Shown: piece after piece, positions 24,990 to 33,983 of the stretch
How positions within the stretch are numbered: the first letter of the stretch is position 1
Layout: every line of letters begins with the position of its first letter
NCBI RefSeq assembly: GCF_003201815.1
Contig: NZ_QJKB01000002.1
Location: forward strand, 310,001-374,000
Length of the DNA: 64,000 bases
Origin: Undibacterium pigrum
GTDB lineage: Bacteria; Pseudomonadota; Gammaproteobacteria; Burkholderiales; Burkholderiaceae_D
Direction of reading: 5' to 3'
Program-made: the position numbers and the translations under genes
The notes under the pieces: generated by a model
Told to the model about the DNA's origin: nothing
What the model saw: only the letters and a program-made list of their open reading frames with translations
Databases searched by the model: none

Positions 24990-27313
24990 ACATCAAATTC
25001 AAACCAGAAAGTGGAGCCCTCGCCGGGCGCGCTGCAAAAACCGATTTGCCCATGCATTTTTTCCAGCATGGCCTTGGTGATCGACAAGCCCAGGCCCGTG
25101 CCGCCTTTTTGCCGGGTATCGGTGCCATCGGCCTGGGTGAAAGGTTCAAACAAATGTTCCTGGAACTCTGGTGCTATGCCTGCGCCGCGGTCGCAGACTT
25201 CAACGCGGTAGCGTGATTCTGTATTGATGATGCGCAGGATGACCGCTTCACCTTCTTTGGAAAATTTCGCCGCATTCGAAATCAGGTTGGCCATGACTTG
25301 CATGAGCCTGTCATGGTCTGCCAGTATCCAGGCCTGCTTGGGATGATGTTCCAGTTGCAGGCCAACCTTGAGCGAGGCGGCATAGGCCATATTCGATTCC
25401 ATTGAACCCTTGACCAGGGCTACCAGGTCTACGGCTTCTGATTTGAAAAGCATCTTGCCACTGGCCAGCTTGTCCATATCCAGAATATCGTTGACGAGAG
25501 TGATCAGGCGCTTGCTGTTATTGTGAGCGATGCGTATCAGGTGCTCTGCCTGCCTTGGCAATACGCCGCTGACACCAGACTCCAGCAGGCTCAGCGAGCC
25601 ACGTATCGAAGTCAAAGGTGTGCGCAGTTCATGGCTGACGACAGAAATAAATTCTGTCTTCAGGCGGTTCATGCGTAGCCTGTCGCTGATGTCCATGGCA
25701 AAGGCAACCCAGTCACGTTCAGAATTTTCCAGATGACTCAAGCCCACCAGGATGGGCACACCAATATTTTCCCCCTGTTGCAGCATGATTTCAAAAGGGG
25801 CGGTGGTGCCGGTCTGTATCAATTCCTTGTAGGCTTGCTGGCAGATTTTTAAATCCTGATTCGACAGCAGGGTTTCCCAGGCAGTGTTCTGGGTCAGCAG
25901 ATAATCACGGCTATAGCCGCTGAACTGGGTAAACACATCATTCACATCCAGTATCTGGCCGGATTCATTACCCTGGATAATACCGATCAGGCTGGAGTTC
26001 ATCAGCCTTTGCAGACGTTGTTCGCTGGTGCGCAAGGCATCCAGGGTCATTCTTTGTTCGGTGACATCTTCTATCATCCAGACCGCACCACGGACATAGC
26101 TTTCTGTCGGCAAGGCACGTCCGGCTACGCGGCCAGTGAAGGGTTCGCCATTGAAACGGCGTAAATTCCATTCCAGTTCCACCAGTTCATCGGCCTGCAA
26201 ACCGGGTACGACCTGGTCGCTAAAATTTTTGTAGTCTTCCGGCCCCTGATACAGGAAGGTGGTCTTTACGCCTATCATGGCCTGGGCATCGGGGAAGCGG
26301 CAGAGTTCTGCCAGCGCCTTGTTGGCCCTGACGATAATGCCATCGCTGACGAACATGATGCCCACCGGTGCATTGGTGATCAGGATCTCCAGTTCCCTGG
26401 CCAGCTCTTTATAGCGATTCTTGTTGGCTTCCAGCAGTTCCTGGTTATGTCTGAGCATTTCTTCGGTTTGCTTGCGTTCGGTGATATCGATATGCGTGCC
26501 TACCATGCGCAAAGGCTTGCCCTTGCTATCCCACTCGACAATACTGCCCAGCGACATGATCCAGCGCCACTCGCCTGCCTTGTTTTTTTGCCGGAATTCG
26601 GCATGGTAATCGGTATTGCCCTGGGTGGCGGCATGGCTTTTGTAGGCGAGTTTGAGATGAACGACATCATCAGGATGTACCGCCGTACCCCAGAAGTAAT
26701 CCCAGAATTGCTGGGGTTGGGCAAAATCACCAGGTTCGCAACCCAGCATCTGCAAATATTCGGCACTGAAATTGCCTTCGCCAGTTTGCAGGTCTATGTC
26801 ATACAAACCCTGGTTCGAGGCTTTCATGACAAGGCGGCGCTGGCGCTCGGCGGCCTGCAATCTTTGTTCAGTCAGTTTGCGTTCGGTATTGTCACTGAGG
26901 AAGCCGTGCCAGAGTACGCTGCCATCCGGCAAGGCTTCGGGCGTGGCATCACCAACGACCCAGCGGTCCGGGCTATTGGCAGAGACGATGCGGTATTCCT
27001 GGTGCCAGGGGCTGAGTTCGGCAAAGGATTTGCGTACTGTAGCCACCATGCGTGGCAGGTCTTCAGGATGGACCTTGGCAAACATGAAGCTGGCATCTTC
27101 ACGCAATTGCTCTGCCTTGACGCCAAAGAAAGCTTCTACAGCATCGCTGGCATAGGGCAGGCAAAAGCGCCCATCAGGATAGCGCCGGAATTGATAAAAC
27201 ATACCGGGCAGGCAACGCGAAAAATTCGACAATAAGGCGTGACTGCGTTGCAATGCCTCCAGCTCGGTTTCTTCCGGCGTTAGCTTGGCTGACATTGCAG
27301 GATCTTCAGACAT
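24980..27313 (-). CDS. multi-PAS sensor histidine kinase
   Basis: A 777-residue soluble kinase with no membrane segment. It has four PAS units: about 20-145 (GMFYQFRRYPDGRFCLPYAS), 150-285 ending in the PAC stretch GTHIDITERKQ, 300-420 (NAPVGIMFVSDGIIVRANKAL) and 430-550 (IIQGNESGQILDVNDVFTQFSG). The kinase core follows: H box VVSHELRTPLTSI, N box ANLISNAAKFS, G1 DRGAGIA and G2 GGTGLGLSIT. There is no receiver domain, so the partner regulator is elsewhere. It follows the thioredoxin-like gene by 19 bp, suggesting co-transcription. The signal is unknown; redox or a small ligand is possible. Confidence 0.93.
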   Translation of the reverse strand: MSEDPAMSAKLTPEETELEALQRSHALLSNFSRCLPGMFYQFRRYPDGRFCLPYASDAVEAFFGVKAEQLREDASFMFAKVHPEDLPRMVATVRKSFAELSPWHQEYRIVSANSPDRWVVGDATPEALPDGSVLWHGFLSDNTERKLTEQRLQAAERQRRLVMKASNQGLYDIDLQTGEGNFSAEYLQMLGCEPGDFAQPQQFWDYFWGTAVHPDDVVHLKLAYKSHAATQGNTDYHAEFRQKNKAGEWRWIMSLGSIVEWDSKGKPLRMVGTHIDITERKQTEEMLRHNQELLEANKNRYKELARELEILITNAPVGIMFVSDGIIVRANKALAELCRFPDAQAMIGVKTTFLYQGPEDYKNFSDQVVPGLQADELVELEWNLRRFNGEPFTGRVAGRALPTESYVRGAVWMIEDVTEQRMTLDALRTSEQRLQRLMNSSLIGIIQGNESGQILDVNDVFTQFSGYSRDYLLTQNTAWETLLSNQDLKICQQAYKELIQTGTTAPFEIMLQQGENIGVPILVGLSHLENSERDWVAFAMDISDRLRMNRLKTEFISVVSHELRTPLTSIRGSLSLLESGVSGVLPRQAEHLIRIAHNNSKRLITLVNDILDMDKLASGKMLFKSEAVDLVALVKGSMESNMAYAASLKVGLQLEHHPKQAWILADHDRLMQVMANLISNAAKFSKEGEAVILRIINTESRYRVEVCDRGAGIAPEFQEHLFEPFTQADGTDTRQKGGTGLGLSITKAMLEKMHGQIGFCSAPGEGSTFWFEFDVYR

Positions 27314-27332
27314 GCCAGTTCATCTTTGCTGA

Positions 27333-27800
27333 TTAGCGGTACAGCGCCGTGATTTCGTCAAAAAAATCATAGACGCCTTGCTCACTCATCTTGCGCGCAT
27401 TCGACAATTCGCCACCTTTGGAGGCATACAAGACAGTATTGTCAGGGCGTAGCAAGACGGCTGCCGGTATGCCTTTTTTGGTCGGGCTGCCATACAAATC
27501 GACGAGTTCCTTGTTTTTATCGAACTGGCCTACATTGACCTTGACGGTGATGAACTTGCTGGCCAGCAGGGCCTCATTCTTGCCATGCATGGATTTATCA
27601 AGTTCCAGACAATCCTTGCACCAGTTTGCGCCAAAGATCACCAGCACTTTTTTATCCGTTTTTTTGGCTTCTGCAAGCGCCTTGCTGACAGCCGCTTTGG
27701 CATCGGCAGCTTCATCATAAACCTGTGGTGGATTGGCGCTGGCCGGGTTGATAGCGCATATCAGGCTGAGTGTGAAAATCAGGGAAAGCAGTTTTTTCAT
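27333..27800 (-). CDS. periplasmic thioredoxin-like protein
   Basis: A 155-residue protein with a signal peptide (KKLLSLIFTLSLICAINPASA) and a thioredoxin fold. The active site is WCKDC (Cys61, Cys64) in IFGANWCKDCLELDKSM, followed by the cis-Pro loop GIPAAVLL. This is the pattern of DUF255/thioredoxin_7-like exported reductases. Three Met codons in a row allow starts at 27800, 27803 or 27806; a TGGA sequence suits 27800-27803, and the longer frame to 27836 would spoil the signal peptide. It leads an operon with the multi-PAS kinase, so it may affect redox state sensed by the kinase (inference). Confidence 0.9.
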   Translation of the reverse strand: MKKLLSLIFTLSLICAINPASANPPQVYDEAADAKAAVSKALAEAKKTDKKVLVIFGANWCKDCLELDKSMHGKNEALLASKFITVKVNVGQFDKNKELVDLYGSPTKKGIPAAVLLRPDNTVLYASKGGELSNARKMSEQGVYDFFDEITALYR

Positions 27801-27911
27801 CATCATTCCATCAGAAAATTCAAGGGTACAAAACAAGAGCTGCAGGATCAGTCTATCTTAGCTTAAACAGCATCTGGCTGTAATTCCTTGTTGTGCGTAA
27901 ATTTTATTTTG

Positions 27912-27927
27912 CTGTATGTATATTCAG
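27912..27927 (+). promoter_or_regulatory. candidate LexA (SOS) box upstream of dinB
   Basis: The sequence CTGTATGTATATTCAG matches the proteobacterial LexA consensus CTGT-N8-ACAG with one mismatch (TCAG for ACAG) and an AT-alternating centre. A possible -10 element TAAAAT lies at 27947-27952, so the box would cover the -35 region. It is about 220 bp before dinB, a gene commonly in the SOS regulon. Confidence 0.55.
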
Positions 27928-28145
27928 TTATTTTGTGGATTCAGGATAAAATAGTGTATTTCCGTGTGAACCTGCAGGACAGTTTTTGAAAAAGATGATC
28001 GACAGTAATAGCGACTGTTTCTGTGCCGCGATAAAAATACGCAGGGATGCTAAGGCGTGCAATAAAGCTGACAATAAAGCTGGCAAATCCGGTCAGCGCG
28101 GCATTATTGCGCCAATGACTTATTTCAAAGCGATGATTGATTGCT

Positions 28146-29303
28146 ATGAATAATAAACAACGTCGGATTGCTCATCTGGACATGGATGCTTTTTATGCAT
28201 CTGTTGAGTTATTGAAATATCCTGAGCTTAAAGGACAGGCGGTACTGATAGGTGGCGGTTCTTCACATCGACCGATTCCCAAAGGCGATGGCACGCACGA
28301 ATTTTCACGCATCAAAGACTATGTTGGGCGTGGTGTTGCGACTACGTCGACCTATGCTGCGCGGGCACTGGGCATATTTTCTGCGATGGGCATCATGAAG
28401 GCAGCCAAGCTGGCTCCCGATGTTTTTTTACTGCCGACTGATTTTGATTCCTATCGCAACTACTCGCGGCTTTTCAAGGAAGCCGTCGGCAAGATAGCTC
28501 CCAAAATTGAAAACCGTGGGATAGATGAAATCTATCTTGACCTGACAGATCATCCCCAAGAAACACGCGCCCTGGCAAGCAGTTTGAAAAAAGCGGTGTA
28601 TGAAGCGACTGGCCTGACCTGCTCGATTTGTGTAGCCCCCAACAAGCTGCTGGCAAAGATAGGCTCAGATCTGGATAAGCCTGATGGCCTGACCATCCTG
28701 GATATGGAAGACGTGCCAACCAGGATATGGCCGCTGCCGGTAAAAAAAGTGAATGGCATAGGGCCAAAATCAACCGAACGCCTGGCCAGCCTGGGCATTA
28801 ATACGGTGGGGGATTTGGCCAGTGCAGACCTGGGTTTGCTGCAAACTACCTTTGGCAGCAATTATGCTGGCTGGCTGTATAACGCGGCGCGCGGTATTGA
28901 TGACAGGGAGATATCAACTGAATCAGAACCCAAGGTCATCAGCCGGGAAACCACCTTTGACCGCGACTTGCATGCCGTGCATGACAGGGCAGTGTTAACC
29001 GGGATTTTCACTGATCTCTGCACCCGCCTTGCGAGGGATTTAACAAAAAAGGGTTACCGCTGCAAGACCGTGGGTATCAAGATCCGTTATACGGATTTTC
29101 GTATCTCTACCCGTGACATCACCATTCCTGTCGCCACTGCCGACCCTGCCGTCATACGCAGGACGGCTGGGGAATGTCTGCGCCGCGTGGCGCTGGAAAA
29201 CCGCTTTCGCCTGTTGGGTGTCAGGGCCAGTGCCCTGGTGAGAGAAGCGGATGTCATCAATGAGCGCCAGGTCAGCCAGGGCATGCTGTTTGATGATGTC
29301 TGA
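28146..29303 (+). CDS. dinB: DNA polymerase IV (Y-family, DinB)
   Basis: Translesion DNA polymerase that copies past damaged bases. Metal-binding residues are Asp12 (HLDMDAFYASVE) and the Asp-Glu of GIDEIYLDLTD. The thumb and helix-hairpin-helix KVNGIGPKSTERLASLGI and the little-finger domain (about 245-355) are present. The length is 385 residues from the ATG at 28146; the nearby TTG at 28137 is less likely. Between strand GGG and the GVATTSTYAAR loop there is an insertion of about 18 residues (around 43-62) not present in the E. coli enzyme. It has a likely LexA box upstream and seems monocistronic. Confidence 0.95.
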   Translation: MNNKQRRIAHLDMDAFYASVELLKYPELKGQAVLIGGGSSHRPIPKGDGTHEFSRIKDYVGRGVATTSTYAARALGIFSAMGIMKAAKLAPDVFLLPTDFDSYRNYSRLFKEAVGKIAPKIENRGIDEIYLDLTDHPQETRALASSLKKAVYEATGLTCSICVAPNKLLAKIGSDLDKPDGLTILDMEDVPTRIWPLPVKKVNGIGPKSTERLASLGINTVGDLASADLGLLQTTFGSNYAGWLYNAARGIDDREISTESEPKVISRETTFDRDLHAVHDRAVLTGIFTDLCTRLARDLTKKGYRCKTVGIKIRYTDFRISTRDITIPVATADPAVIRRTAGECLRRVALENRFRLLGVRASALVREADVINERQVSQGMLFDDV

Positions 29304-29395
29304 AGCACAATGCGATGCGATAGTAGAATTAAGCTGGTTTTGTTGCAGCACCACGAGATAAACGCGGTACTAAGGTAAAGTCTGTGGCCCTGATG

Positions 29396-29929
29396 TTAAG
29401 AGCGGGTCATTAGCCTGCTGCGTTGTAATCTTGCACTGCCATCTGTAGCGATGGTCTCAAATACATCATCCAGGCTGGTGAATATATCCCAGTGATCGAC
29501 TTGTTTTTGTATGGCGATGGCTTGGATGAGTTTGAGTTCCAGCTCTGCTTCACGTTTGCCCTTCCATAACTTGTCAGCTGCAGCGACAGTGAATTCTTCC
29601 AGGCTCAGGTCGCCATGCTGCCACTGTGCATGCGTGACGCAGCAGCGGGCTACAGCGGTTTGCACACCCTGTTCCAGCAGCATTTTTTCACCGGCAGGTT
29701 CATGCAGGGAACCCGGGCCATCCAGCTCATCTGGGTGCAATATCTTGCCTGCATCATGCACGGCAACACCCAGGCGTATCAGATTTGCATCGAACTGCAG
29801 GTCCAGTTCTTCAAAGCTTGAAATCAGTATTTCTGCTGCTTCACCAACCAGTTTGACATGGGTCAGCAGGCGCTCTGAAGCACCTAGACGTGACAGCAAC
29901 TGATAGGCTTCGGTTTTATTGTTGAGCAT
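29396..29929 (-). CDS. HD-domain phosphohydrolase-like protein
   Basis: A 177-residue cytoplasmic protein of the HD superfamily. The metal-binding pattern is readable: His in LLTHVKLVGEAA, the HD pair in VAVHDAGKILHPDEL, and later His in CVTHAQWQHGDLS. The expected final Asp is in AAADKLWKGKR. The set is complete, so a phosphohydrolase activity on a nucleotide-like substrate is likely, but no substrate can be named. ATG at 29929 (MLNNKTEAY) is used in preference to TTG at 29938. It converges on dinB. Confidence 0.85.
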   Translation of the reverse strand: MLNNKTEAYQLLSRLGASERLLTHVKLVGEAAEILISSFEELDLQFDANLIRLGVAVHDAGKILHPDELDGPGSLHEPAGEKMLLEQGVQTAVARCCVTHAQWQHGDLSLEEFTVAAADKLWKGKREAELELKLIQAIAIQKQVDHWDIFTSLDDVFETIATDGSARLQRSRLMTRS

Positions 29930-29968
29930 GGAGGGCAATCAAAAGAAAAATAAAGCAACAATAAAAAA

Positions 29969-29994
29969 GGCTTGCACAACAGAGTGTGCAAGCC
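29969..29994 (-). terminator. rho-independent terminator of the third M16 gene or of transcripts reaching it
   Basis: Ten-base perfect stem GGCTTGCACA / TGTGCAAGCC with a six-base loop; on the minus strand it is followed by TTTTTTATTG. It lies 20 bp beyond the M16 stop codon. Confidence 0.88.
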
Positions 29995-30012
29995 CCTTAG
30001 TGACAGCAAAGC

Positions 30013-32787
30013 TTATTTGAAATCGCCTGCAAACACGCGCAAGGTTTTTTCATATCCCAGATGTTTGGCCATGGCTTCTTTGACTTGCGCCAAAGTCAGT
30101 GCCTGTATCTTTTTCTCTATATCAGCCTGGAATTGCATATTGCGGCCAAGGTACAGATTGTTGACCAGGCTATTGGCCAGTGCAGCATCCTGGCTGCGTT
30201 CCAGTTGATATTGCTGGATCAGGCTCTTCTTGCCATCTTCCAGTTCTGCGGCTGTAAAGCCTTCTGTCTGTACGCGGGCGATTTCTTCGCGTATGCCGGT
30301 TTCCAGTTTGGCACGGTTTTGCGGTGCATAAATGGCGCCGGCATTGAAGGCCCCAACTTCTTCTACCGATGACCCATTAAAGCTGGAGCCACCACCATAA
30401 CTGACGCCATCTTTTTGACGTATGCGGTTCAGTATGCGTGAATTGGCACTGCCACCTAACAGGTAGTTGCCCATTACCAGCGCCGGATAATCAGGATGTT
30501 TGGTGCCAACAGGTACCAGCATGGTCGCAAAGAAGAAGGCATTGGCCTTGTCAGGCGTGACGATTTGTTTGTTATCCGCCTTGGTTGCCAGGTAAGGCTT
30601 GCTGATGCGGGTGAATTTTTGCTGTGTGTTCCAGTCACCAAAAGCCTTTTGCAATTCTGCTTTCAAGCTGTTGGCGTCAAATTCACCGACGACAGCAATT
30701 TGTGCCTGTTTTGCATGATTGGCACCATAAAACTGTTTCCAGAATGCCTTGGCGTCAGCCAGTTTGGCTGTTTTCAGGTAAGCGATTTGCTCATCTATGC
30801 TGCGATAGTAGCGTGGGTCATCTGCGGGATAAGTATTTTGTGCTTTCCTGCCTGCATCGACGGCGACAGCTTGCGGTTCCTTGCGTGACTCTTCCAGTTG
30901 CGCGAGCTGGGAATTCAGCAATTGTGTGAACTCGGCTTCATTGAAGGCGGGCTGGCGCAGGGCATCACGCAATAATTCCAGTACCCGGGGCAAGTTGTCA
31001 CGTATGGTTTCCACCTGCACGTTGGCAATACTAACCGAACCACTGATTTGCAACTTGGTCTTGAGCTTGTCCAGTTCTTCAGTGAATTGCTGGCGGCTGA
31101 GTTTTTCTGTACCACGGTTGAGCATGGCAGCAGCCAGCTCCGCAGCACCGGCCTTGCCTTTCAGGCTGTTTTCATCACCAAAATTCAGCATCATCGACAG
31201 CACAACGGTATTGCCGCGGGTAGTTTTCGGCAGCAAGGCATACTGCATGCCATTGCTGAGTGCGCCTGTGATGGTACGTTTGTCGATATTGTCAGCCGAG
31301 GCGACAAAGTTTTCTGCCTGGGCGATGGCCACACCAGGTTTGAATTGTTTGATTTGCTCATCCACTGCCACCTTGGCCGGAGCTGGTGTGCGGTCAGGTT
31401 TTTCAGTCGGGATAAAGCTGCCCGAGGTGCGGTTACTGGATTTCAGCCAGGTGGTGGCGACTCTTTGTACATCGTCGACTTTGAGCGCCTTGACGCGGTC
31501 ACGGAACAGGAAGAATAAACGCCAGTCGCCTGAGGCTATGCTTTCAGAAAGGGCTACGGCAAATTTTTCCGGGTCATTGAAAATCTGGGCTATGTCTGAA
31601 TCCAGCTTGGCCTTGGCACGTGTCAGTTCCGCTTCGGTAACGGGAGCCTTGTCAAAACCTTCTATGGTTTCCAGCAAGATTTTTTTGGCTTCCGGCAAGT
31701 TTTGTTCAGTGCGCAAGTTCGCGCCCAGCATCAAAAAGCCAGGCTCTTCCAGATTTGCCGCCCACGGGAAGACGTCGGCAGTTTTCTTGGTTTCGACCAG
31801 CGCCTTGTACAGACGACCATTAGGCGTGTCACCCAGGATCAGGGCCAGCGCCTCGGTCGCGGCATAATCAGGGTGGGCAGCAGGCACGGTATGGTACAGG
31901 GCCGCTACGGCTTGTGAATCACCGACGCGACGGACGATGACATCGCGCTCGCCATCTTGCACTGGGTCCAGGGTATAGGTGGTTTCCAGTGTGCGCTTGG
32001 GCTTGGGTATTTTGCCGAACTTCGTTGCGATCAATTGCAAAGCCTGTTTGGCATCAAAGGCACCTGCCACGATCAGGGTGGCATTGTCAGGCTGGTAATA
32101 TTTGCGCCAGAAAGCCTGCAGGTGCGGGATATTGACGTTTTCCACGTCAGTACGTGCGCCTATGGTGTCCTTGCCATAGTTATGCCATTGATGGGCGGCT
32201 GACATGATGCGCTGCATGAGAATAGCGATGCCGGAATTCTCATTTTTTTCCATCTCATTGCGCACGACCGAGAATTCTGTCTTCAAGTCTTCGCCTGAGA
32301 TGCGCGAATTGACCATGCGGTCTGCTTCCATGCTGATGGCCCAGTCCAGGGTCTCTGGCTTGGCGGCAAAGGTTTCATAGTAATTGGTACGGTCCAGCCA
32401 GGTCGTGCCATTGAATTGCACGCCACGTTGTGACATTTCTTCCCACAGGCGTGGATGGGCCTTGCTACCCTTGAACATCAGATGTTCCAGCAAATGCGCC
32501 ATGCCTGTTTCGCCATAGTTTTCATGACGTGAACCTACGCGGTAAGTAATGTTAACCGTTGTCGTTGGCTTGCTGGCATCGCGTACCAGCAAAACGCGCA
32601 TGCCATTCGCCAGTTGATACTCATCTATCCCTTCCACCTGACGCACAAACTGCACGCCTGCAGGCAGGGCGGTTTTGGCAGTCGCTACGTTTTCCGCTGC
32701 GATGGCAGGCGGGATATGGACCAGCGTGGTAAAAGCCAATGCCAGGGACAGACTCAGGCTGCTGAGTTGCATGCGCGATGATTTCAT
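30013..32787 (-). CDS. M16 family zinc metallopeptidase (third copy), exported
   Basis: A 924-residue two-lobed M16 peptidase with a signal peptide (LSLSLALAFTTLVHIPPAIA). HLLEH gives His98, Glu101 and His102, with Glu178 (VVRNEMEK) completing the zinc site. The segment LDRTNYYETF and the second-lobe GVSYGGGSSFNG resemble the copy at 16324 closely, so these two are the nearer paralogs. It is monocistronic, with a terminator after it and a tRNA gene upstream. Predicted to degrade peptides in the periplasm; Met1 at 32787 and Met6 at 32772 are both possible starts. Confidence 0.95.
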   Translation of the reverse strand: MKSSRMQLSSLSLSLALAFTTLVHIPPAIAAENVATAKTALPAGVQFVRQVEGIDEYQLANGMRVLLVRDASKPTTTVNITYRVGSRHENYGETGMAHLLEHLMFKGSKAHPRLWEEMSQRGVQFNGTTWLDRTNYYETFAAKPETLDWAISMEADRMVNSRISGEDLKTEFSVVRNEMEKNENSGIAILMQRIMSAAHQWHNYGKDTIGARTDVENVNIPHLQAFWRKYYQPDNATLIVAGAFDAKQALQLIATKFGKIPKPKRTLETTYTLDPVQDGERDVIVRRVGDSQAVAALYHTVPAAHPDYAATEALALILGDTPNGRLYKALVETKKTADVFPWAANLEEPGFLMLGANLRTEQNLPEAKKILLETIEGFDKAPVTEAELTRAKAKLDSDIAQIFNDPEKFAVALSESIASGDWRLFFLFRDRVKALKVDDVQRVATTWLKSSNRTSGSFIPTEKPDRTPAPAKVAVDEQIKQFKPGVAIAQAENFVASADNIDKRTITGALSNGMQYALLPKTTRGNTVVLSMMLNFGDENSLKGKAGAAELAAAMLNRGTEKLSRQQFTEELDKLKTKLQISGSVSIANVQVETIRDNLPRVLELLRDALRQPAFNEAEFTQLLNSQLAQLEESRKEPQAVAVDAGRKAQNTYPADDPRYYRSIDEQIAYLKTAKLADAKAFWKQFYGANHAKQAQIAVVGEFDANSLKAELQKAFGDWNTQQKFTRISKPYLATKADNKQIVTPDKANAFFFATMLVPVGTKHPDYPALVMGNYLLGGSANSRILNRIRQKDGVSYGGGSSFNGSSVEEVGAFNAGAIYAPQNRAKLETGIREEIARVQTEGFTAAELEDGKKSLIQQYQLERSQDAALANSLVNNLYLGRNMQFQADIEKKIQALTLAQVKEAMAKHLGYEKTLRVFAGDFK

Positions 32788-33043
32788 GTAGCGACCTTTA
32801 TGTAGGTAATAAATACTAAGTAACTAAGTGGTGTGTAAGTAGTGTGTACAAGACAGGGAATGGCAGTGCGGCAGACAATTGCGAATGCAGCCATGCCTCA
32901 GACCAGCAAAGCACAGATCTGGTTCAAATGTAAAGCGGCCTAGCTTAGTACAAACACAATAAAGAAAGCAACTAGTGGAAATAAATATGCTAATGCAGAA
33001 TAAGTCTGGGAGGATTGGGAGAGTCGGGGGAGGGGAAAGAACT

Positions 33044-33120
33044 TGGCGCGCCAGACACGAATCGAACGTGCGACCCCAGCCTTCGGAGGGCTGTACTCTA
33101 TCCAACTGAGCTACTGGCGC
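33044..33120 (-). tRNA. tRNA-Arg, anticodon CCG
   Basis: The 77-nt minus-strand sequence folds as a full cloverleaf: acceptor GCGCCAG / CTGGCGC, D arm GCTC / GAGT, anticodon stem CAGCC / GGCTG with loop CTCCGAA (anticodon CCG, reads CGG), T arm GCACG / CGTGT with TTCGATT. The 3' CCA is encoded at 33044-33046. Confidence 0.97.
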
Positions 33121-33387
33121 GTGGCTTATGCAAGGATGTGCACAAGTGAGACATAAGTAATGCAAGGGCAACATTCTACCCCAATTTAAGGCTGGCCTTG
33201 CGCATCAAAGCGGGTAATTTGTCGCTAAAGCAGCGAGATTTTCCTGATTCTTGGGCAGCTTAGCTTGCTTTTCATTCCAAACACGGCGCTTTCGCTCTAT
33301 AATCCCAAGCTTTGGCACTTGCCGTTAAAGTTGCCTGGCTGCCTGGACTGAAGATTCTGTACCTAATTTATTTGCATTGAGGAAACC

Positions 33388-33936
33388 ATGAGCGACGCGC
33401 ACGACGAACACGAATCAGCGATCAAGACCCCTAAGCAACTTATCGTTGCAGTTCTTGCCGGATTCCTGGTCCCTATTATCGCCATTGTCTTGCTGGTACA
33501 GTTTGTATCGAATGACAAAAAAGTGGGCGCGGGTTCTTCTGCGCTGACGCCAGAAGCAATTGCCAACCGCATCAGCCCGGTAGCTGACCAGGGTTTCAAT
33601 TTCAAGGATGCCAACGGCCCCAAGACTTTGCAATCTGGCGAAACAGTCTATAAAACCATCTGTGCAGCCTGCCACGATAGCGGTGCTGCTGGTGCGCCAA
33701 AACTGGGTGATGCTGCTGCCTGGGGCCCACGTATTGCTCAAGGCTATGACAAGGTAGTTGCCAATGCCATCGGCGGTCTGCGTGCCATGCCAGCCAAAGG
33801 CGGCAACCCTGATCTGGATGATATTGAAGTAGCGCGTGCTGTTGTGCACCTGGCTAATGCCGGTGGTGCCAAGTTCAAGGAGCCTGAAGTCAAGGCACCA
33901 GCGGCAGCAGCTTCTGCTGAAGCATCTGCAAAATAA
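33388..33936 (+). CDS. membrane-anchored cytochrome c5 family protein
   Basis: An electron carrier on the periplasmic side of the inner membrane. Residues 17-41 are an uncleaved membrane anchor (LIVAVLAGFLVPIIAIVLLV). The heme site CAACH uses Cys92, Cys95 and His96, with Met134 (LRAMPAKGG) as axial ligand, the class I cytochrome c5 arrangement. The tail is an Ala/Lys-rich stretch. A strong GAGGAAA sequence precedes ATG at 33388. It is monocistronic with a strong terminator, and probably passes electrons to a terminal oxidase. Confidence 0.95.
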   Translation: MSDAHDEHESAIKTPKQLIVAVLAGFLVPIIAIVLLVQFVSNDKKVGAGSSALTPEAIANRISPVADQGFNFKDANGPKTLQSGETVYKTICAACHDSGAAGAPKLGDAAAWGPRIAQGYDKVVANAIGGLRAMPAKGGNPDLDDIEVARAVVHLANAGGAKFKEPEVKAPAAAASAEASAK

Positions 33937-33955
33937 CTGTGCCAGCAGGCTCAAC

Positions 33956-33983
33956 AAAAAACCCCGGTTTTCCGGGGTTTTTT
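33956..33983 (+). terminator. rho-independent terminator of the cytochrome gene
   Basis: Stem CCCCGG / CCGGGG extended by A/T pairs, four-T loop, followed by a T-rich tract. It starts 20 bp after the stop codon. Confidence 0.92.

Noticed and set aside
32824..33174. 117-codon frame on the minus strand containing APVAQLDRVQPSEGWG
   Set aside because: It is the tRNA-Arg gene read as protein, a well-known false annotation.
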